DNA of 23,905 bases from an uncultured Mycoplasmatota bacterium (GTDB taxonomy: Bacteria; Bacillota_I; Bacilli_A; RF39; UBA660). The position numbers and the translations under genes are program-made. The stretch lies in contig URIY01000027.1 of the NCBI GenBank assembly GCA_900547995.1, positions 1-23,905 of the forward strand. The letters run 5' to 3'. Below, one piece after another: positions 7,004 to 15,124 of the stretch. The number at the start of each line of letters is the position of its first letter. Position 1 is the first letter of the stretch. Under the pieces are notes generated by a model. That model searched no databases. It saw nothing but the letters and a program-made list of their open reading frames with translations, and had not been told where the DNA came from.

Positions 7004-7960
7004 TTATTTTCTTTTAATAAAAGCATATATATTGCAATATATTTTTAATATTTTTTTATTATTTTTAATAATTCTTTTTAGAAAATTAGTCTTTTTATAA
7101 TACTTATTTCCTCTCCAATTTTTTATATTTTTGTTTAAAAAAGCATACCCTGCATTTATAAACTCAATTCTTAGTTTATTATCTTTTTGAACTCTTTGTT
7201 GAAGCATATAAGTTGTTACTTTATCAATTATTACATAATCAAGTTCATCTCTTAAATAATACTCTCTTTTATAATAATCTTTTATTTCTTTTAAAATATC
7301 TAATATATCAAAAACTCTTTTATCCATAGTAGTTGTTTCACTATTATTATGAATTATATAATAATAATATGGTTCAGTTATTTGACCAATTAATTTGCTT
7401 TTCAAAAGAGCTTTACTTACAAAAGGCATATCTTCATATTTCCTTTTTTCATCAAAATAAATATTATTATTAATAAGCATTTCACGTTTATATAACTTTG
7501 CCCATGGTCCATATTCAATTAAATATAATATTTGTGGTGTTGTTTTTACATTTCCTGTCTTAAATTTATTATTTTCAAATATTATTTCTTTATTATTTAT
7601 TTTTTTTATATATGAACCAATTACTAGATCAAAATTATGTTTCTTAGCGTACTTATAGTATTCCTCTAACATATTTTCTTTAATATAATCATCACTATCA
7701 ACAAAAGTAATATATTCACCTGTTGCTTTTTTAATACCTATATTTCTTGTTTTTCCAATACCTTTATTTTCCTGGTCAATAAAAATAATATTTTTATATT
7801 TACATAAATACTCTTCTATTATATTTTTTGAATCATCGGTAGATCCATCATTTATAACAATAATTTCTATATCTTTTAAAGTTTGATTAACAACGGAATC
7901 TAAACATTTTCTTAAATACGTACTGCTATTATAAACTGGAATTATAACACTAATTTTCAT
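7004..7960 (-). CDS. Family 2 glycosyltransferase
   Basis: This 318-residue protein has the GT-A fold signatures of GT2 enzymes. These are the nucleotide-sugar-binding opening ISVIIPVYNSSTYLRKCLDS, the INDGSTDDS loop, and the metal-binding DSDD (in FVDSDDYI, near residue 90). Later GPWAKLY and YEDMPF motifs are typical of the EpsJ/CpsJ-like exopolysaccharide group. No transmembrane segment is evident, so it acts on the cytoplasmic side, adding a sugar to a lipid-linked or envelope glycan. Donor and acceptor cannot be told from sequence. It has its own extended -10 promoter right behind the mutL terminator and is followed by a lipoprotein gene. The AT content (many ATA/TTA/AAA codons) is higher than in mutL, which would fit an accessory gene. 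Confidence 0.9.
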   Translation of the reverse strand: MKISVIIPVYNSSTYLRKCLDSVVNQTLKDIEIIVINDGSTDDSKNIIEEYLCKYKNIIFIDQENKGIGKTRNIGIKKATGEYITFVDSDDYIKENMLEEYYKYAKKHNFDLVIGSYIKKINNKEIIFENNKFKTGNVKTTPQILYLIEYGPWAKLYKREMLINNNIYFDEKRKYEDMPFVSKALLKSKLIGQITEPYYYYIIHNNSETTTMDKRVFDILDILKEIKDYYKREYYLRDELDYVIIDKVTTYMLQQRVQKDNKLRIEFINAGYAFLNKNIKNWRGNKYYKKTNFLKRIIKNNKKILKIYCNIYAFIKRK

Positions 7961-7977
7961 AATATCACCACAAACTA

Positions 7978-7986
7978 ATTATATCA
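7978..7986 (-). promoter_or_regulatory. Extended -10 promoter of the glycosyltransferase-lipoprotein pair
   Basis: On the minus strand TGATATAAT matches TGnTATAAT exactly. It sits about 10 bases past the T-run of the mutL terminator. No -35 is recognisable because that position falls in the T-run. Confidence 0.5.
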
Positions 7987-7990
7987 CAAA

Positions 7991-8025
7991 AAACAAAAAA
8001 ACTTATTTTAAAATTAATAAGTTTT
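7991..8025 (-). terminator. mutL terminator, stem contains the mutL stop codon
   Basis: AAAACTTATT (7998-8007) and AATAAGTTTT (8016-8025) form a perfect 10-bp stem around an 8-base loop, followed on the minus strand by seven T. The TAA stop of mutL (8014-8016) lies at the start of the loop and the last codons form the first arm. Confidence 0.85.
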
Positions 8026-9822
8026 ATCAAAACCACTTCTTTTAAATAATTTTTCTAAATCATAATTAGAATAAAAAATTATCGTTGGTCTACCATGTGG
8101 ACAATTATAGGGATTTTTACATTTTCTCAAATCACTTACTAAATTTTCCATTTCCTCTAGTGTTATTCTATCATTTGCTTTAATTGACATTTTGCAACTT
8201 ACTGTAGCCGCCAAATGATCATTAAATTTAGCTATATCAAAATCTTTTTCACAATCAATAACTAAATCAACTATTTGTTTAATGTTTTCTTCTTCATTTC
8301 CTTTTGGGAGCCATAGTGGTTGCTCCTTAATAATAATAGAGTTAATACCAAATTCTTCTATTTTAAATCCTATTTTTTCAAATAAATCAAAATTATTTCT
8401 TACAATTAAAAACTCATTACTTGTAAGTTCTATTGTAATAGGTACAAGAAGGGCTATTGATTTTATTTTTGGATTACCTAATCGTTCTTTCACTACTTCA
8501 TAATTAATTCGCTCTTTAGCGGCATGCTGATCGATTAAATACATTCCCTTTTCATTTTGACAAATAATATATGTCCCATGAACAACACCAACAGGATATA
8601 GTTCAGGGATTTGTTCAATTGCCTCTGTCTTTTCTTTAACCATTGACTCTACTTTTTCGTATTTGTCTTCATCTTCTTTTACTCTCTCTAAGTTTAAAGT
8701 CATTTCTTCATATTTTGGTTTTTCTACCACACTTGTTACAATTTCTTTTGATTCTTCCTTTTTTTTATATGGATTTACTGTATCAAAAATAGATACTTTA
8801 GGTACATATTCTTCCTCTAAAGAAACCTCTGGTATCAAATTTTTGTTTATAATGGCATTTCTAATCATTTTACTAACTAAATTAGTAAGTTCTTCAAATT
8901 TACCAAATTTTATATCCATTTTGGTAGGATGAATATTAACATCTACTAAACTAGGATCAAGAGTTATATTTAAAACAACTATTGGATAGCGATTATCTGG
9001 TTTATATGAATGATAACTATCATTAATAATTCTATTTAATTCAGTGTTTCTAACCACTCTACCATTAACAATTGTTATCATATGATTTCTACTAGATCTA
9101 TGCACCTCTGGCAAACTAATAAACCCATTTATAGTATAGTCATCATCACTTGCTGATACAGTAATCATTTTCTTGACAACATCAATGCCATATATACTGG
9201 ATATGGTTTTAAGTAGATTATTCGACCCATCTGTTTTTAAAATATTATTGTCATTATTATATAGACTAAAACGTATATTAGGATGTGATAAAGCAAGTTT
9301 ATTAATATACTCATTAATACAAGCAAGTTCTGTATATAAACTTTTTAAATGCTTAAGTCTAGCAGGTGTATTATAAAATAAATTTTTAACGGATATAATA
9401 GTTCCCTTCCTAGAATCACCTCTAGAAATACTTTCTATTTTACCACCATTTATATTGATAATTGTTCCAGCATCCCCTGTAGATGTTTTAAGTTCAATCT
9501 CACTAACTGATGCGATTGAAGCAAGTGCCTCACCTCTAAATCCAAGGGTATCAATACGATACAAATCATCTTCACTCGTTATTTTACTTGTTGCATGTCT
9601 ACTGAAAGATAAAATTGCATCCTCTTCAACCATACCGCAACCATCATCTGTAACTTTAATTTCTTTTGTCCCTGATTCCTTTAATTCTACTTTTATTTCT
9701 GTGCTACCGGCATCTATACTGTTTTCAACAAGTTCTTTAACAACAGAAGCACATCTTTCAACTACTTCTCCTGCAGCAATTTTATTGGCAAGAATTTCGT
9801 CCATTACTTTAATTTTTGCCAT
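8014..9822 (-). CDS. mutL: DNA mismatch repair endonuclease MutL
   Basis: This 602-residue MutL acts after MutS recognises a mismatch, nicking the new strand. The N-terminal GHKL ATPase has all its motifs: ELVENSIDAGST with the catalytic Glu, VTDDGCGM, RHATSKI and TLGFRGEALASI. A Lys/Glu-rich linker occupies about residues 335-405. The C-terminal domain carries the metal-binding endonuclease motif DQHAAKERINYE (about 430-441) and CPHGRPT (about 573). It is therefore the nicking type found in bacteria without MutH. The start is supported by AGAGG 7 bases upstream. It lies 10 bases after a 68-residue membrane-protein gene and probably shares its promoter; mutS is not in the window. The stop codon is built into the terminator hairpin. 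Confidence 0.97.
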   Translation of the reverse strand: MAKIKVMDEILANKIAAGEVVERCASVVKELVENSIDAGSTEIKVELKESGTKEIKVTDDGCGMVEEDAILSFSRHATSKITSEDDLYRIDTLGFRGEALASIASVSEIELKTSTGDAGTIININGGKIESISRGDSRKGTIISVKNLFYNTPARLKHLKSLYTELACINEYINKLALSHPNIRFSLYNNDNNILKTDGSNNLLKTISSIYGIDVVKKMITVSASDDDYTINGFISLPEVHRSSRNHMITIVNGRVVRNTELNRIINDSYHSYKPDNRYPIVVLNITLDPSLVDVNIHPTKMDIKFGKFEELTNLVSKMIRNAIINKNLIPEVSLEEEYVPKVSIFDTVNPYKKKEESKEIVTSVVEKPKYEEMTLNLERVKEDEDKYEKVESMVKEKTEAIEQIPELYPVGVVHGTYIICQNEKGMYLIDQHAAKERINYEVVKERLGNPKIKSIALLVPITIELTSNEFLIVRNNFDLFEKIGFKIEEFGINSIIIKEQPLWLPKGNEEENIKQIVDLVIDCEKDFDIAKFNDHLAATVSCKMSIKANDRITLEEMENLVSDLRKCKNPYNCPHGRPTIIFYSNYDLEKLFKRSGFDKTY

Positions 9823-9832
9823 AAATAACCTC

Positions 9833-10039
9833 TTATCTATTTAAAATCATAGGCATTACAATAACTGCAGCAATTAAAAGGATAAATACAATTATTAGAA
9901 AAGCATAACTATTTCCTTTTGGTTCTTCAAGATTTTTTTCATCTTTTTTTACTTCTACTTTATTAATATTTTCTTCTTTTACTGTTTCTACATTCTCTTC
10001 CGTTTCATTAACATTATTTTTTATTTTCTCATTTTCCAT
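9833..10039 (-). CDS. Small tail-anchored-type membrane protein of unknown function
   Basis: This 68-residue protein has a highly charged, Glu/Lys/Asn-rich N-terminal part (about residues 1-43) and a single C-terminal membrane segment (SYAFLIIVFILLIAAVIVMPM, about 46-66) ending in LNR. That layout suggests a cytoplasmic tail anchored by its C-terminus. GAGAGGA precedes the ATG and an extended -10 promoter lies about 35 bases upstream. mutL starts 10 bases after its stop, so the two are co-transcribed, though no functional link to mismatch repair is apparent. No family recognised. Confidence 0.7.
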   Translation of the reverse strand: MENEKIKNNVNETEENVETVKEENINKVEVKKDEKNLEEPKGNSYAFLIIVFILLIAAVIVMPMILNR

Positions 10040-10068
10040 ATTATCAATTCCTCTCTTCTATACTAAGA

Positions 10069-10077
10069 ATTATACCA
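10069..10077 (-). promoter_or_regulatory. Extended -10 promoter of the 68-aa gene and mutL
   Basis: TGGTATAAT on the minus strand fits TGnTATAAT. The -35 position holds only a weak TTTATT at 17 bases. The ATG at 10039 and its GAGAGGA site follow. The DNA from here to the hairpin at 10200 shows nothing else I can support. Confidence 0.55.
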
Positions 10078-10195
10078 TAAATTTTTAAAATAATAAATAT
10101 AGTTATTAACGACTTTAAATCACCCCTGTATTATATTATTTTCTAACTAAATTTATTGTAAATTCTATTTTTATTTATTATTAAATATCATTATA

Positions 10196-10235
10196 CTTAA
10201 AAACCTCGTTTTTTACATAAAAGAAACGAGGTTTT
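10196..10235 (-). terminator. Terminator of the tetR-ABC exporter unit
   Basis: AAAACCTCGTTT (10200-10211) and AAACGAGGTTTT (10224-10235) make a 12-bp perfect stem with a 12-base loop, ending in T on the minus strand. It begins 12 bases beyond the stop of the second ABC gene. Confidence 0.85.
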
Positions 10236-10246
10236 ATTATCTATAA

Positions 10247-12085
10247 TTAATTTTCTATATCTTCAAACTGTGAATTATAAAGAGTAGCATAAAAACCATT
10301 TTTCTTTAATAATTCTTCATGATTACCAGTTTCAACTATATCACCATTTTTCATGACTAAAATCATATCAGCATTTTTTATAGTTGATAAACGATGAGCT
10401 ATTACAAAACTTGTTCTTCCTTCCATAAGTTTATCCATAGCATCTTGTATTAATACTTCTGTTCTTGTATCTACACTACTTGTTGCTTCATCTAAAATTA
10501 AGATTTTAGGATTAGCAAGTATTACTCTAGCAATCGTAAGCAATTGTTTTTGTCCCTGCGAAATATTATCTGACTCTTCATTTAAAATCATATCATAACC
10601 ATCAGGAAGAGTTTTAATAAAATGATGAACACTAGCTGCACGACACGCATCTTTTACATCTTCAATTGATGCATCAAGTTTACCATATTTAATATTCTCT
10701 GCAATTGTTCCACTAAATAACCACGTATCTTGTAATACCATACCAAATAAACTTCTAAGGTCACTTCTTTTAAAATTTTTAATATTAATGCCATCAATTA
10801 ATATTTCACCACTACTTACATCATAAAAACGCATAAGTAACTTAACCATTGTTGTTTTACCAGCACCTGTTGGTCCTACAATGGCAATTTTTTGTCCTTT
10901 TTTTACTTTAGCATTAAAATTATTGATAATAGTTTTACTTTCATCGTAGCCAAAAGAAACATTTTTAAATTCAACATTTCCTTCGATATCTTTTATTGAT
11001 ACGGCATTATTGGTATCTGGTTCTTCTTCTTTTTCTTCTAAAAATTCAAATACACGCTCAGCAGCAGCAACTGCTCCTTGAAGCATATTCATAATTTGAG
11101 CCATTTGGGCTATAGGTTGATTAAAGTTACGTACATATTGTGTAAATGATAATATATCGCCCACTTCAATCTTATTTTTGATGGTTAAATATCCACCTAA
11201 AATAGATACAACGACATAACCTAAATTACCAACAAAATTCATAATTGGATGCATTATACCCGATAAAAATTGACTCTTCCAACCTGTTTCATATAATTTT
11301 TCGTTACACTCATTAAACTCTTTTATGGCTTTTTCTTCACCATTAAATACCTTCACAACATCATGACCACCATATACTTCTTCAACAGTTCCATTTAAAG
11401 TTCCTAAATATTCTTGTTGCTTAACAAAGTGTTTTTGTGACTTTTTTACAATAAATCCAATAATACCAAGTGATAATGGAATAATAAGAAGAGCAGCAAT
11501 TGTCATTGTCACATTAATAGAAAGCATCATAATTAAAATTCCAATTAATGTTATAACAGATGTTACAATTTGGCTTAAACTTTGACTTAAATTTTGTGAT
11601 AAGGTATCGACATCATTAGTTACACAAGAAAGTATTTCCCCATGTGTTTTTTTATCAAAAAATTTCATTGGAAGTTTATTTATTTTTATTGATATTTCTT
11701 TTCTTAATCTATAAGATACCTTATTAGCGACACCATTCATTATAAATCCTTGAATAAAGGATAACATAGCACTTAAAATGTATAAACAAAGAAGAAAAGT
11801 AAGAATACTACCAATTTTGGAAAAATCAATAGATCCTGTTCTTGTTATTTTACTAACAATACCATTAAATATTTCTGTTGTTGCCTTTCCTAGTATTTTA
11901 GGACCATATATTGAAAGAACGGTACTTGCAATAGCAAATATAATAACAAAGAAGATAGATAATTTATATGTTTTTAAATATTTAATTATCTTTTTTAATG
12001 TTCCTTTAAAGTCCTTTGCTTTTTCTGCTGGATTCATTGGACCATGCCCACCCATTCTGGCACCTTTTTTCTGATTATTAGGCAT
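10247..12085 (-). CDS. ABC exporter half-transporter, subunit with the catalytic Walker B
   Basis: This 612-residue protein has six transmembrane helices (about residues 35-330) followed by an ATPase domain, the type IV (B-family) exporter layout. Walker A is GPTGAGKTT (about 406), Walker B with the catalytic Glu is ILILDEATSS (about 528), and the switch His is present in AHRLST (about 563). Its own signature is ISQGQ, not the usual LSGGQ. The N-terminus has a Gly/Met/Pro-rich tail (GARMGGHGPMNPAEKAKD) common in such subunits. GGAGG lies 10 bases before the ATG, which overlaps the end of the upstream ABC gene by 8 bases. Together the two should form a heterodimeric exporter, probably for drugs, peptides or lipids. 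Substrate is unknown; the TetR gene in front suggests inducible efflux. Confidence 0.93.
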   Translation of the reverse strand: MPNNQKKGARMGGHGPMNPAEKAKDFKGTLKKIIKYLKTYKLSIFFVIIFAIASTVLSIYGPKILGKATTEIFNGIVSKITRTGSIDFSKIGSILTFLLCLYILSAMLSFIQGFIMNGVANKVSYRLRKEISIKINKLPMKFFDKKTHGEILSCVTNDVDTLSQNLSQSLSQIVTSVITLIGILIMMLSINVTMTIAALLIIPLSLGIIGFIVKKSQKHFVKQQEYLGTLNGTVEEVYGGHDVVKVFNGEEKAIKEFNECNEKLYETGWKSQFLSGIMHPIMNFVGNLGYVVVSILGGYLTIKNKIEVGDILSFTQYVRNFNQPIAQMAQIMNMLQGAVAAAERVFEFLEEKEEEPDTNNAVSIKDIEGNVEFKNVSFGYDESKTIINNFNAKVKKGQKIAIVGPTGAGKTTMVKLLMRFYDVSSGEILIDGINIKNFKRSDLRSLFGMVLQDTWLFSGTIAENIKYGKLDASIEDVKDACRAASVHHFIKTLPDGYDMILNEESDNISQGQKQLLTIARVILANPKILILDEATSSVDTRTEVLIQDAMDKLMEGRTSFVIAHRLSTIKNADMILVMKNGDIVETGNHEELLKKNGFYATLYNSQFEDIEN

Positions 12086-14264
12086 TTTCTAATTCCTCCT
12101 TTGATAATTGTGATAAAGCAATTTCTTTATACACATCACATTTTTTCATAAGTTCATCATGAGTACCTTTTCCAACTACCTTACCCTCATTTAAAACGAT
12201 AATTTGATCAGCATTCATAATAGTACTAATTCTTTGAGCAACAATAAAGACTGTACTTTTTTGTGTTACTTTCTTTAATTCTTGTCTTAAACGAGCATCC
12301 GTTTTAAAATCTAGAGCTGAAAAACTATCATCAAAAATATAAATATCTGGTTTAATAGCAATCGCTCTTGCAATAGATAGTCTTTGTTTTTGTCCTCCTG
12401 ATACATTTGTACCACCTTGGGCAATTGGATAATGATATTTTTCTTCAAAATTATTGATAAATTCTGAGGCTTGGGCGATATTTGCTGATTCAACCATATC
12501 TTTATCAGATATATTTTCACGTCCATATTTAATGTTACTTGCAATATCACCAGTAAATAATAAGCCTTTTTGTGGAACATAACCAATTTTAGCTCTCAAA
12601 TCTTTTTGTTTAACGTCTCTAATGTCCACTCCATCAACGTATATAGCACCTTCAGTCACATCATAAAATCTAGGTATTAAATTAATTAAAGTTGATTTGC
12701 CAGACCCTGTTGAACCAATAAAAGCTGTCGTTGTACCAGGCATAGCAGTAAAATTAATGTCACTAATAACATCTTCTGATGCATCAGGGTATCTAAAACA
12801 TACATTTTTAAATTCAACATAACCTTTTTTATCTTTATCGAATTCTTTAGAACTTTCTGGATCATTGATGACATTATTTGTATTTAATATTTCAAGTATT
12901 CTTTTAGCTGAAACACTAGCACGTGGTAGCATAATAGAAATCATTGATATCATTAAAAAGGCCATAATTATTTGCATAGTATATTGGATAAAAGCCATCA
13001 TATCGCCAACTTGCATTTTTCCTGCATCAACGGCATATGCACCTTTCCAAATAATCAAGATACAAATACCATTCATAATAAGAGTCATCATAGGCATCAT
13101 CAAAGCCATAACTCTACTTACAAAAAGACTATTTTTAGTTAAATCTTTATTGGCTTTATCAAATCTTTTTTCTTCATGTCTTTCATTACTAAAAGCTCTA
13201 ATAACAGGCAAACCTGTAAGTATTTCTCTTGTAACTAAATTTAATTTATCAACTAAAGTTTGGAATATTTTAAATTTTGGCATTACAATACCAAACAAGG
13301 TAATAACTAAAGTTAAAATAGCCATAACTCCAACAGCAATAATCCATGCCATTGAACTATTAGCATTTAAGCTTTTTATGACACCACCTACACCAATAAT
13401 TGGGGCATAAAAAACAACTCTAAGAAGCATTACTAATACCATTTGAATTTGTTGAACATCATTAGTAGTCCTTGTTATTAATGATGCAGTACCAAAACCT
13501 TTAATTTCAGTCTTAGAAAAGGATACTACTTTTTCAAAAACTTCTTCTCTTATTTTTTTACCAAGTTTAGCCGATAATCTTGCACCAACAAGTCCAACAA
13601 TAATAGTTGTTATCATACTAAATAAGGCAATACCAAGCATTTTAGCTCCACTAATTAGAATATATCTTGTTTGAATACTATCCGTATTAATACCAATCAT
13701 TTTATATTCTGCTTTTATAACAGTTGGTACTGTACCACTTATAATACTATCAGGTATTTCATCAATCTTCATCTCTTTAACAAACTTTTCTCTTCCATTT
13801 GTATCTAAAGAACTAAGCATCTCAAATGTCTTTTCTGCTCCTTCTTTAGAAGAAAGAGTTGCTAGTAAATATGTTGGATTCATAAAAATATCCGATATTT
13901 TATTTTTATTTTTTTTACCTGTATTATTTAATATATAAATATCACTTTTATCTAAAAGGGGATATTTTTTTAAATACTTTTCATAATCATTTTTTGATAA
14001 ACTCTCTTTACTTAATAAAGTATAATTATTTAGAATAAATTCTTTATCATCATCACTTATAAATAATAATAATTTATCCATTGTACTACTAGTTAAAGCA
14101 CTATATGTTGCATTTTCTATTCCCGATTGTTGAATACCAACATTTACTATTTTAGAAGTATAATCAGGAAGTGATAAATCACATACTGCTTGCATAACAA
14201 GTAAAATAACAATTAATAAAATAGAAAAAATCGAATTTTTCAAATATTTAAATAATTTTAACAC
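12078..14264 (-). CDS. ABC exporter half-transporter, subunit with the degenerate ATP site and an extracellular insert
   Basis: This 728-residue partner of the next gene has a GTG start with AGGAGAGAG upstream, 11 bases after the tetR stop. After the first membrane helix comes an unusually long hydrophilic insert (about residues 35-195, rich in Lys/Ser/Asp) that should lie outside the cell. The remaining helices and the ATPase domain follow. Walker A is GSTGSGKST (about 520) and its signature VSGGQ (about 622) is canonical. However, Walker B is IYIFDDSFSAL with Asp where the catalytic Glu belongs (about 645), and the switch His is Gln in VAQRIST (about 676). So its own ATP site is non-catalytic, matching known heterodimeric exporters such as BmrCD, LmrCD and TM287/288. 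The insert may be a substrate- or partner-binding extracellular domain. Confidence 0.93.
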   Translation of the reverse strand: MLKLFKYLKNSIFSILLIVILLVMQAVCDLSLPDYTSKIVNVGIQQSGIENATYSALTSSTMDKLLLFISDDDKEFILNNYTLLSKESLSKNDYEKYLKKYPLLDKSDIYILNNTGKKNKNKISDIFMNPTYLLATLSSKEGAEKTFEMLSSLDTNGREKFVKEMKIDEIPDSIISGTVPTVIKAEYKMIGINTDSIQTRYILISGAKMLGIALFSMITTIIVGLVGARLSAKLGKKIREEVFEKVVSFSKTEIKGFGTASLITRTTNDVQQIQMVLVMLLRVVFYAPIIGVGGVIKSLNANSSMAWIIAVGVMAILTLVITLFGIVMPKFKIFQTLVDKLNLVTREILTGLPVIRAFSNERHEEKRFDKANKDLTKNSLFVSRVMALMMPMMTLIMNGICILIIWKGAYAVDAGKMQVGDMMAFIQYTMQIIMAFLMISMISIMLPRASVSAKRILEILNTNNVINDPESSKEFDKDKKGYVEFKNVCFRYPDASEDVISDINFTAMPGTTTAFIGSTGSGKSTLINLIPRFYDVTEGAIYVDGVDIRDVKQKDLRAKIGYVPQKGLLFTGDIASNIKYGRENISDKDMVESANIAQASEFINNFEEKYHYPIAQGGTNVSGGQKQRLSIARAIAIKPDIYIFDDSFSALDFKTDARLRQELKKVTQKSTVFIVAQRISTIMNADQIIVLNEGKVVGKGTHDELMKKCDVYKEIALSQLSKEELENA

Positions 14265-14275
14265 TTTTCTCTCTC

Positions 14276-14872
14276 CTATCTATAAAATCCTCTTTTTAAT
14301 ATGTCTAGTTCTAAACAATAATTTTTATAAATTAAATCTTTCTCATTTGACATAAACACATTAACTAGTGAAGGCATGGTTATATGAAATAATAACCTTA
14401 AAAAACGCTTTATTTCTTCTTCCTTTTTAGTTATAAATAAATCACTATTAATTAATTCTAAAGTATCTAAAGATGAACTTTTTATATCATCAAACATAAA
14501 CTTTTTTTCATCAAAATAATGCATATTTTGAAATACTTTTTTTAAAAAGCAAGTTGTTTCTGTACTATAATTAGTAGAAATAATATGTTTAAAAATATTT
14601 CTTAAAGATAAAATTATATCACCATTTGTTTTTCCTAAACTATCGTGTATAAGTTTTTTATATCTTTCTTTATAATCTTTTAAAATATAAAAATATATAT
14701 CTTCTTTTGATTCAAAATACATATAAAAACTTCCTCTAGATATTTTAGACATCTTAACAATATTATTAATTGAAGCATCTTTAAATAATACATTAGAAAA
14801 TTCTTTTTTAGCACTTTCAATAATCATATTTTGTTTATCAATTGGCAGATTTAAAAATGTTTTTGTTGGCAT
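14276..14872 (-). CDS. TetR-family transcriptional repressor of the ABC exporter
   Basis: This 198-residue protein opens with a TetR-type helix-turn-helix (INNIVKMSKISRGSFYMYFESKEDIYFYILKD, about residues 35-66). Its F/Y-x-Y-F-x-S-K-E-D-I core is the family hallmark. The variable C-terminal part should bind the inducer and dimerise. AGGAGG lies 7 bases before ATG. It is the first gene of a three-gene unit with two ABC exporter subunits and is read from a consensus promoter whose spacer contains a palindrome. The natural inference is autoregulation, with derepression of the exporter when a toxic ligand binds. Confidence 0.9.
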   Translation of the reverse strand: MPTKTFLNLPIDKQNMIIESAKKEFSNVLFKDASINNIVKMSKISRGSFYMYFESKEDIYFYILKDYKERYKKLIHDSLGKTNGDIILSLRNIFKHIISTNYSTETTCFLKKVFQNMHYFDEKKFMFDDIKSSSLDTLELINSDLFITKKEEEIKRFLRLLFHITMPSLVNVFMSNEKDLIYKNYCLELDILKRGFYR

Positions 14873-14903
14873 TCTTTAGCCTCCTATAATGTGAACATAA
14901 ACA

Positions 14904-14932
14904 ATTATATATGACACCTTGTCACATGTCAA
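14904..14932 (-). promoter_or_regulatory. Perfect consensus promoter of tetR-ABC with operator in the spacer
   Basis: On the minus strand TTGACA (14927-14932), a 17-base spacer and TATAAT (14904-14909) make an exact sigma-A consensus. Inside the spacer lies TGACA-AGG-TGTCA, which extends with one mismatch to 8-bp half sites (ATGTGACA/TGTCATAT). A dimeric repressor bound there would block RNA polymerase, so this is the probable TetR operator. Transcription would begin near 14897, about 25 bases before the start codon. Confidence 0.8.
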
Positions 14933-14997
14933 TATAAATCATTAAATAAATTATTTACTAACTAAAGTTTACACTTTCTTTTTTCTAACTTTTCTAG

Positions 14998-15003
14998 TAT
15001 AAT
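14998..15003 (+). promoter_or_regulatory. Likely -10 of the pgsA-like gene, giving a leader of about 115 bases
   Basis: A perfect TATAAT stands in the divergent gap between tetR and the pgsA-like gene. The -35 is weak (TTTACA is 24 bases away, too far). If used, transcription would start near 15010 and include two hairpins (15025-15051 and 15052-15072) before the ribosome site at 15115. Confidence 0.4.
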
Positions 15004-15024
15004 TATCACTAGAGCATAAATAAA

Positions 15025-15051
15025 AGGAAACCGTAATCCTACGAGTCTCCT
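15025..15051 (-). terminator. GC-rich hairpin, terminator-like on the minus strand, inside the pgsA leader
   Basis: On the minus strand AGGAGAC, a bulged T, CGTA, loop GGAT, TACG and GTTTCCT fold into an 11-bp stem (one G-U) followed by TTTATTT, the form of an intrinsic terminator. On the plus strand the same stem has an A-C mismatch and no T-run. No leftward gene reads into it apart from antisense over the pgsA-like gene, so its role is unclear. It could guard tetR from antisense transcription or be a leader structure. Confidence 0.45.
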
Positions 15052-15072
15052 CTGTATTAAAATAATTAATAC
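15052..15072. repeat. AT-rich 8-bp hairpin in the pgsA leader
   Basis: TGTATTAA and TTAATACA pair perfectly around the loop AATAA. It lies one base past the GC-rich hairpin and before the ribosome binding site, so the leader has two adjacent stems. A regulatory role is possible but unproven. Confidence 0.4.
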
Positions 15073-15124
15073 ATTACTATTATACTACTCAAAACTTAAA
15101 AATATGTGCTTTGGAGGTTAATCT

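Noticed and set aside
6991..7026. Longer N-terminus for the lipoprotein
   Set aside because: It would place the ribosome site GGAGAG inside the coding region and put extra charged residues before the signal peptide.
12865..13410. A 181-codon plus-strand frame inside the 728-aa ABC gene
   Set aside because: It is antisense to the transmembrane region; hydrophobicity on the opposite strand of membrane-protein genes is expected. No promoter or ribosome site.
15025..15072. Known riboswitch or T-box in the pgsA leader
   Set aside because: None of the conserved cores I know (T-box TGGnACCGCG, preQ1, SAM, TPP, ykkC) is visible.
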